DNA of 64,000 nucleotides from Chlamydomonas reinhardtii. Taxonomy: Eukaryota > Chlorophyta > Chlorophyceae > Chlamydomonadales > Chlamydomonadaceae. The stretch spans positions 5,377,356 through 5,441,355 of the forward strand of contig NC_057006.1 of assembly GCF_000002595.2 (NCBI RefSeq), read 5' to 3'. The stretch's first letter is position 1; each line of letters begins with the position of its first letter. The translations under genes and the position numbers were made by a program. Positions 57,246 through 64,000 of this stretch are shown here, piece after piece. Under the pieces are notes generated by a model that saw nothing but the letters and a program-made list of their open reading frames with translations, made no database searches and had not been told where the DNA came from.

Positions 57246-59407
57246 CTAGTGTGGCGATGCCAGCGGAGGGCTCAGGCCGTGCGCTATCGTGGCGTTCGCG
57301 GTGATGTTGCCGCCCATTGCCGCCAGCTGCCGCACCCCCGGCGGGCCCGCACCCAGCGCCATGCCGGGCGGTCCGTGCGGCGCTCCGTGCCGGTGCGGCC
57401 CGAACACGTGCAGCAGGAACGACAGCACCGTGAAGATGATGGGGTTCCACACAACCTGTGCGATGACGGCACATGCAAAGGCGACGCGGGCGGGTCAGCT
57501 CAGTTTCTGGGCCTGCATACCGTACTTGCACGTCGCACGCAACCCCGCGACGCCCACGCTTCCCACTTACCAGGTAGCGAATGCCATCCATCATCTGCAG
57601 TCGGCACAAAGACAGGCCAGCAATCCGCAGGTGCGTTGACTGTCAGAACTTGTTATTACCATATGCACCTGGGCGTTCCATAGCAATCATACCACAAGCC
57701 AGCCAATTGCCAAGACATGCAATCTAGGCACAAGTTGCAGGACCCACCTGGATCCACGTGATGTTGTGCGTCTCCCACGGACGGTCCGCCAGCAGCGACC
57801 GCAGGTCTACTTTCTCGCCGCATTGGGGACACGTGTCCTGAAGGGCGTGCGACACGCAGGTAAGCAGGAGCTGTGAGCAATCGGTGACCAAGTAGTAGCC
57901 GGCGGTAAGCCCGCAGCCCTTTGGTGGTGATTAATCACACGGGGCAGCGTTACATCTTGATTATCCCGCAGCATCTTCAATTGGGCCGCAGCTAACCATG
58001 CTTGCCTATCGCTCGCACCTTCTTGCCGACCATGGTCCAGCCACGCACGCATAGGTCGTGGAAGCAGTGCTTGCAGGACAGCTGCACGGTGCGCTCGCCC
58101 GGTAGCTGCTCCACAGGCTGTTCCCCGGTGCCGCGCGCGGGCACCACCTCGTCACACAGCTCATTGCCGCAGATACCGCAGTTGTTCACCCGCGTGACCA
58201 GTTGCCGCCCCTCCATGCCCAGGCGCGCCGACAGCGTGTCCGTTGCCACCTGAGAATGCATTAAAGATAATGCGTTGGCCTCATCTACAGCGACGGTGAC
58301 CAAGGCTCCCATCGGCTGCTCGATCCCACAGCTGACAACGTCACCCCGACCCTGAGCCCAGTTTTGAACTGCCCTTTCGCCCTGTAACCGTCCTTCCCAC
58401 AGCGCCCCCATGGACCTGTGCTCTTTCGCACCTGCGCGCAGTCTCGCCCCAGGATGCCGAAGTAGAGCCCGTACCAGACCAGGTCTATGGGCAGATCCTT
58501 TGGCAATAGCAGGTGCAGCAGCGGCCCCATGCCAAACAGCTCTGCCAGCACCATGCAGTAGCCCGTGACGCCCACAATTTTGCTGGCCTTGTAGATACCC
58601 AGGAAGAACGTGTACACCTACGGTGAGAAGCGCGGCGAGCCGTTACCAGATGAACATAAGCCCGGTCCGTACAGATAGCCAGGCAGGTCTTTATCACAGC
58701 GCACCGGCCCAGCGCACCTGGCGTGGCGTAGTTCGCGACATCTTCTTGCGGCTACATGCCAGCAGCAGACGTGCGGTGATGGATGAGAAGATGGCCCAGA
58801 TCAACAGGAAGCGCCAGAAGCGCAGGTGCACGGAGAAGATGGCCGGCATGAGCCACAGGCCCAGCAGCGTCACCAGCTCGTACGACTTGCGATGCCGCTT
58901 CTTCCACAAGAAGAGGGCAGTCTGCAGCAGAGAAGATACCATGAATTTGTCACCAATGTTGGTACGGTGCACCTGCCCCGATCAGCCGCCAGAAGCCGGC
59001 GCAAACTGGGCTAGGAACGGCACTAGCCGCTCGTGCGTGCCGACATGACGTGTCAAGCTATACGTTCCCCCTCATATTACTGCTGACGGTGCCCTGTTGG
59101 CTTCTGGCACCGTCCCCGCTTGCTGCGGTGCTTTTAACTCATTGTGCAACACCCTTCACCGCATCGCCCGCAGCCACCGCACGCGTGGAGCTGCGCGCAC
59201 CTGGGCGCCGACCATTAGCAGCATGACGCCGTAGAGCAGTATGATGGCCATGAAGGGACTCATCCTGTCCTCCGATCCAGGCGCGGGGGGCATACCTGCA
59301 AGGTGGTGCCCCACGAACGGGGACCCGCCCCTGCTGTGCTGCAGACTCGTGTTTTGCCGCGAAGCCGCCACGACCGCCCCTGCAGCCACGTGGTCATCCG
59401 CCACCAT
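57246..59407 (-). CDS. RNF121: RNF121/RNF175-like membrane RING E3 ubiquitin ligase
   Basis: RNF121 is an ER/Golgi multi-pass RING ligase linked to membrane-protein quality control. Seven exons join in phase: 59407-59201, 58921-58718, 58617-58432, 58249-58019, 57837-57748, 57594-57571 and 57455-57246, giving 383 residues. The membrane part follows RNF121 closely: LFLWKKRHRKSYELVTL, LRFWRFLLIWAIFSSITA, TTPR, then FFLGIYKASKIVGVTGY and LVWYGLYFGILGRDCAQ. The RING has CGICGNELC, LSCKHCFHDLCVRGWTMVG and DTCPQCGEKVDL, with all zinc ligands present; WETHNITW and MDGIRYL follow as in the family. Exon 6 is only 24 nt. The C-terminus after HVFGPHRHG is a Gly/Pro/Ala extension without a match. An upstream TTG-started reading is open, but 59407 is the first ATG. 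Confidence 0.9.
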
Positions 59408-59837
59408 GCTGACGCTAGTCAAGACCTAAGGAGCTAAGGTGGACAGCAAATCAAGCGCCTGGTATGATGGCAGCCAGATTACAATCGGTAAGCTCGTATC
59501 GTCATTCCGTTATGCTGGGTTGGTAGCACAGTCGTTTAAAATAGTATGCTATGCATTCCGCACTGCCCCAAGGGTGCCACAGCAATTTCAAAAGCATGCG
59601 TGATTGCCGATCGCAACCAGCGTTCCCAAACCTGCTCCAAAGCTCTTCCCGTTCACTGTAGGAGTATCGGCACGCACACATTAACCTGTTACCTTCAGGC
59701 CACCGTGTAGTCAGTTCGGTTCTAAGCCCGCCTCGTCAAAGAAGCGTGTCAGTGTCTAGTTGCAGTCATTTAACACACTATGCTAGAAATCTTAACTTGT
59801 CTTCAATAGGCGACCACGGCTATTTGACGTTTGCAAA
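59408..59837. promoter_or_regulatory. Shared divergent upstream region, RNF121-like and coiled-coil genes
   Basis: 430 bp between two start codons, comparatively AT-rich; no single core element stands out. Confidence 0.4.
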
Positions 59838-61433
59838 ATGGCTGAGCCAAGCCCAGAAGGGGCTGAGACAGAGGCGCTGGGCACGTATGTAGATGCTGAA
59901 GACATTCTAGGAGATGACGATGCGGATGCGGAGCCCGAGTCGTTGACAGAGACTGCGGGCACAAACGCGCCGGCCGCGCCGGACGAGGGCCATGCAGAGT
60001 CCGCTCCGGACGTCCGCGTCGAAAGAGCGAGCAGCAGTTCTGCACTGCCATCGCTAGAGGAGGGGAAGTCGTCACGACCAAACACATCGGGCGGGGGTGC
60101 CGCTGAGCAGCAGGGGAGTGGCGACGAACCGGTGTCGCTTCCTCCGGCGCCAGGCGCCACACGGAAGGACTTGGGGAGCCGAGGCTCCACACAGCTGGAC
60201 AGCCGGCAAGACAGCCACCAGGAAGCCTCCACGAGTGGCTCGGGGCAAAAACAGCCGACGTCGCCAGGAGGCGCATTGCCGCCCATCAACCAGCGGGCGG
60301 GCACTAGCGCAACGTCCCGCAGTGCTGGCGCCAGCCCACAACCAGCCTCACCCAGCCGTAACCCAATAGCCGCCCGTACGTACTACAAGCCACCACCACC
60401 ACCGCCGCCGCCCCCAAAGCCCAAACCTCGGGAGCGGCATGACACTTCCGCAGTGGACCCCACCTACCTCAACACAGCGGTCTACCGCACCGTGCCGGGG
60501 CTAGGTCGTGTCTAGTAAGTCTGGCGCGAATTTAAGGGCTCGCTCTCTGTGCACGCTGTAGCCATAGCGTCCTGCATACAGGTAATTGCATTGCGGGTTT
60601 TAACATCCTGGATGGGCATACGGGCGCACTGTTGGACTTCGTACTGCCCGTCACGCCCATCGTCCTTCGCCCGCGCAGTGACTGGAAGCTGCAGCACGAC
60701 GTCAACTCTGCATTGCTAAAACAGAAGAAGGACAAGGTGAGCGAGTAGTCGCACAGCGTGCATGGACTGCGGAGGGCATTGTTCGCAGCTGTACGGAATG
60801 CCGTTGCTGGAACACGCGTGTCCCTGGGCATGGCGCGTGTTAAAGTTGTACCGTAATGCTGCGAGTCGCTTTTCCGTTCAACGCAGGAGCGCATGGAGAA
60901 GGTACTAGAAGCGGCACGGGTGCAGCTGCAGGCGCGCGAAGCAAATGAGGTGAGGCGTTTGGATGCAGAAATTATTCTCGATGGAGCTACGGCGGGACCG
61001 GGCGCGGCCGCAGCGCTGCTGATGCTGAGCGCAGCGCCTGTAGCCCTTCATGCTAGCTCCCATCTACGGGATACTGTAGACCCTTGGTGAAAAATGGTTC
61101 ATACTGCATCACCCGGCACGGGGTGGCCTGTCGTGTATCGCTCAATCGCTAGATAAGTAACTTGTGCCGCCTGCCCGCTGTCCTTCGTTCTAACAGCGCG
61201 CCTTCCAGGAGTGGATGGCGGCCAAGGCACAGGAGAAGCAGCAGCAGCATGTGCAGAGCCGGCGCATCAACTACGTGACCACGCTTTACCAGACGCTGCT
61301 GAAGGAGGACCCAGTGGAGAATCGTGACCGCGAGACGCAGTGGGTGCCAAACTTCGGCTTCTCCACTGGCGCAGCGGCGCAAGCACGCAGTGGGCCGCTG
61401 CCCAGCGAGAAGGAAGAGCGATTCCGACTTTAG
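59838..61433 (+). CDS. Coiled-coil protein of unknown function, possibly ciliary
   Basis: Four exons join in phase: 59838-60514, 60679-60736, 60887-60949 and 61197-61433, giving 344 residues. I do not recognise a named family. The first 200 residues are low complexity (acidic, then Ser/Gly/Pro, ending in nine consecutive Pro). The conserved-looking part starts at VDPTYLNTAVYRTVPGL. Helical segments follow (DWKLQHDVNSALLKQKKDKE, then ERAFQEWMAAKAQEKQQ) and a C-terminal NYVTTLYQTLLKEDP...WVPNFGFSTG. RAF-x-x-W followed by Lys/Gln-rich helix is seen in several cilium-associated coiled-coil proteins (CCDC34/CCDC181-like), which is the only hint of role. The first donor overlaps a stop: GTC TA|GTAAGT, so failure to splice ends translation at once. 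Confidence 0.65.
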
Positions 61434-62441
61434 TGCATGTTGTTTGGTGCTCGTTATGCTGTTGTAGGCTTAGCGTGCTGTCGAGTGCTGGTGCATTGTG
61501 GACTGCTTGCAAATCTTGACTGGAGCCGGGTTTGCCTCTGCTTCGTCTGCACGTTGATGACACAAAGGTTTCTCCGGTTTTGATTGTTGGCTGTGCACTA
61601 GCAGGTGGTTTGTTTGCATGTTGCTTGAGTCATCAGAGCAGGCCAGGTTTGCGCCAGGGGTGCGCACACGGGGGGCAAACGGAATTTGGTTGGGGGTGGG
61701 AACTGAACTCAAGAGAGGTGGCTGGGATGGGCGGCGCATGAAGGCACCAGCCAAGAGTGAAGGAACCTAGGTTAGGTGAGATGGCGGGGAAGCTAGAGTG
61801 CGTGTGGATTGAAGTGCGGCAGAGTGCTGGCCGGCTGGGTGCGGCTGCTGGGGTGTGGGCTGGCACGCGAATTGGTTGCACTGCGTGCTCGTCAACCGTC
61901 TTGTCACCGCAAGCGGCCCTGTATAAAAGAGGTTTCAGCAACCCAATTCAAACCAACAAGGTCAGAGCCTGGATCTCCAGGCGCCCCTGGCAAGCAAGGC
62001 ACCTGGCCCCTGGCAAGCAAGGCACCCGCGTCATTCTTTTCATCAAGTGTTGAACCTAATAGCATATATTTTACAAAGGACATAGCCATGTAGGGTTCCA
62101 TGACGAGAGCGCCGGGCCGAGGACGTGAATCGGGAATGCCAGGGTTGTTCAAGGGCTTGAGGCGTGGACTGTGCTTGTTACGAATGCAATAGGCAGTAAA
62201 TCCATGGATAATAGGCATTTGCAATAGCTTGGTTTGCAGCGAGTGGTCGCAAATCCCTTGCATCGGGTGCAGACTCAACTCGAGTAAAATAGTTCCATAG
62301 CTCCAATGCTCAAGTACACAGCTTGATGCCTCGGTTTTCTACTAGCATTGAGCATCAGGCAACGCGTTAAGTTGTGCACACCAACCTCACATAGCTTGAC
62401 ACAGGGCCACTCGCCTTTCTTTCGCGAAACAACCTGCAGCC
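61434..62441. other. Spacer before the phosphatase gene
   Basis: 1 kb of 3' UTR and promoter. A perfect tandem duplication of CCCCTGGCAAGCAAGGCACC lies at about 61984-62026. No gene was seen. Confidence 0.5.
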
Positions 62442-64000
62442 ATGGCGCTTGGCATGCAGCGCCAACTCCGTGGGCATCAGCGCACGGCGCCAGCGCCAGT
62501 GTTGCCGGTAGTGCGCCCTCGTGCGACTCGGGCGACTGGGCCCAGCGCGTCAAGAGGCAGCCGTCGTCACTTGCTACAACAGATAGCAGGAGCGACACTC
62601 CTAGTGCACGCACGGAGCGTTGCGGACCCTTCCTCGGTGGCCTCAGCCTCTGCTACTCTAGCGGCTCCCACCGAGGAAGCGTCAACGTCGACAACAGTCC
62701 TAGGAAACAGCGCGCTTGACCCGCCAACCTACGTGACAGCCACGGGGAGGATCATTGCAAGTAAGCAAGCCATGGCTTTCGGACCCATTGTTTCGCATGC
62801 CGTCCGCACGTTCCTGCGACCGGGCTGCCGACCATTCAATCCTGTTCATGCAGTTGGGGACCTGCACGGCGACCTCGACAAAGCCGTTGAGGCACTGAAG
62901 CTCGGACGTGTTATCAGTGTCAGCGACGAGGGAGAGGTCTCGTGGGTGGGTGGCGACACGGTGGTGGTACAGCTCGGCGACGTGCTGGACCGAGGGGACG
63001 TGGAGATTGGTGAGTAAAGGATGTCACTAAGGCTTCTGTAGGGGCCGCTGGGGGTGGGGTGAGCGTGGACGCCGGGTGCGTGCCAGCAGGTGCAAGCAGC
63101 CCCGCCGGCCGTGGTTCTGCTCTGCCCACGTGGCACGTTTCAGCATGGCACGTTTCATTACACCAGTCCAGTTAGAAAGCTGACCATGAAGGAATGCGTA
63201 CGTTCAGCTCGGGTGCATGTCGAGTGTGGTGCAGTTATTTGCCACCTCGCACAAAGCAAAGCAGCGTGCGGTCAGGTGTTGCGGTCCTGCCCTAGGCCCT
63301 GGGCGCAAAGCCCAGTAATACAGTATGCAGAACACGCTGTGAGAGGGAAGACAATACTGCTTTAAAATGTGGAGCCTACTGCTGCCAACCTTCCCATCAG
63401 GCATCATCAACTTGTTGCGGTACCTGGACACGGAGGCGCGGAAGCAGGGCGGTGCCGTTTACATGCTCAACGGCAACCACGAATCCCTGAACGTATGCGG
63501 AGACTTCAGGTGGGCATGCGGGCTTCAGGCTGTTGCAGGCTGGGCAGCATTTCAGAGTCTGCCGTTGATGTCGGTACCTTGCACATTACAGTGGTGCGGA
63601 GTAATGGGCTCTTCTAGTTCTGGTGAAGGACGGGTGACCATGTGGAGTGTTGGTGCGGGGCGGTTCCAATACGTTGTGAGGAATAAGTCTTAGGCGGCGC
63701 ATTATCATCCAACTGGCCTTTCCACCGGTGTGGGGCTGCCGCTGTTTGCCGGACTGCCGGAGGCTCCTGCAGCCGTCAGAAACTGTATGGCTGTGCGCTG
63801 ATCGAAAGCCGCAGTCACGGCCCTGCCTGCCGCAACAACTTTTACGGCACCAAACACCCCTTGCAACTACGCATGCCCGTTTCCTGCAACCTCCCGCAAC
63901 TTCCTGCCCCCGCCCCCTGTCCTCCCACAAACCTCTGGAGCGCAGGTACGTGACTCCGGGCGCGTTCGCGGAAAGCGCGCTGTACGCGGGGCTGAGCGAG
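62442..64000 (+). CDS. Shewanella-like protein phosphatase (SLP), plastid-type, partial
   Basis: SLP phosphatases are bacterial-like PPP-family Ser/Thr phosphatases of plants and algae; SLP1 is plastidic, SLP2 is not. Exons: 62442-63009, 63401-63509 and 63946-64000, cut by the window edge; about 244 residues are visible. The PPP metal-binding motifs are all there: GDLHGD (139-144), GDVLDRGD (179-186) and GNHE (214-217), then RYVTPGAFAESALYAGLSE. SLPs have GDVLDRG where classical PPPs have GDYVDRG. The first 90 residues are Arg/Ala/Ser-rich (MALGMQRQLRGHQRTAPAP) and suit plastid import, so an SLP1 type is more likely. Confidence 0.87.

Overview
This window looks like nuclear DNA from a volvocine/Chlamydomonas-type green alga. 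The support is high GC, many short spliced exons with GT..AG borders, TGTAA polyadenylation motifs, runs of Ala/Gly/Gln in otherwise conserved proteins, a Ser-Pro-rich extracellular-matrix glycoprotein, plastid proteins with transit-peptide-like starts, and a ciliary microtubule-inner-protein gene. Exon models below were built by hand from splice sites and reading phase; nearly all close in phase from start to stop. For each multi-exon gene the coordinates give the span and the exons are listed in the evidence.

Layout. 1-1244 (-): N-terminal part of an ARC6-like plastid-division protein, running off the left edge. 1739-4080 (-): LPA3-like DUF1995 plastid protein. 4637-8020 (+): RWP-RK transcription factor. 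8021-13000: gene-poor stretch holding a complete-looking 2.2 kb hAT-type DNA transposon with 151-bp inverted ends and a perfect 8-bp target duplication. 13439-15004 (-): RAD51D-like recombinase. 15388-18757 (+): type II metacaspase. 19673-21252 (-): Fyv7-like rRNA-processing protein. 21761-25788 (-): membrane apyrase (GDA1/CD39). 26205-28844 (+): nucleotide-sugar/triose-phosphate-type transporter. 29543-37215 (+): 1728-residue protein joining an XPG/FEN-type nuclease fold to an SF2 helicase-like module. 38062-40123 (-): hydroxyproline-rich wall glycoprotein. 41572-50876 (-): very large GT48 callose (1,3-beta-glucan) synthase. 53462-55981 (+): CFAP53. 57246-59407 (-): RNF121-type membrane RING ligase. 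59838-61433 (+): unidentified coiled-coil protein. 62442-64000 (+): Shewanella-like protein phosphatase, cut by the right edge.

These are independent nuclear genes, not one operon or pathway. Five neighbouring pairs are divergent: LPA3/RWP-RK, RAD51D/metacaspase, apyrase/transporter, glucan synthase/CFAP53 and RNF121/coiled coil. Four of them share an upstream region under 0.6 kb. Themes are plastid function (ARC6-like, LPA3-like, probably the phosphatase), cell wall and secretory pathway (HRGP, glucan synthase, apyrase, sugar transporter, RNF121), DNA repair (RAD51D, possibly the XPG-helicase) and cilia (CFAP53, possibly the coiled coil).

Most worth a second look are the XPG-helicase fusion with its DEPN motif II, the young hAT element and the exon-like ORF inside it, a palindromic repeat family shared between about 12 kb and 52 kb, a foldback element inside the RAD51D/metacaspase promoter, and a 12-nt first coding exon in CFAP53.
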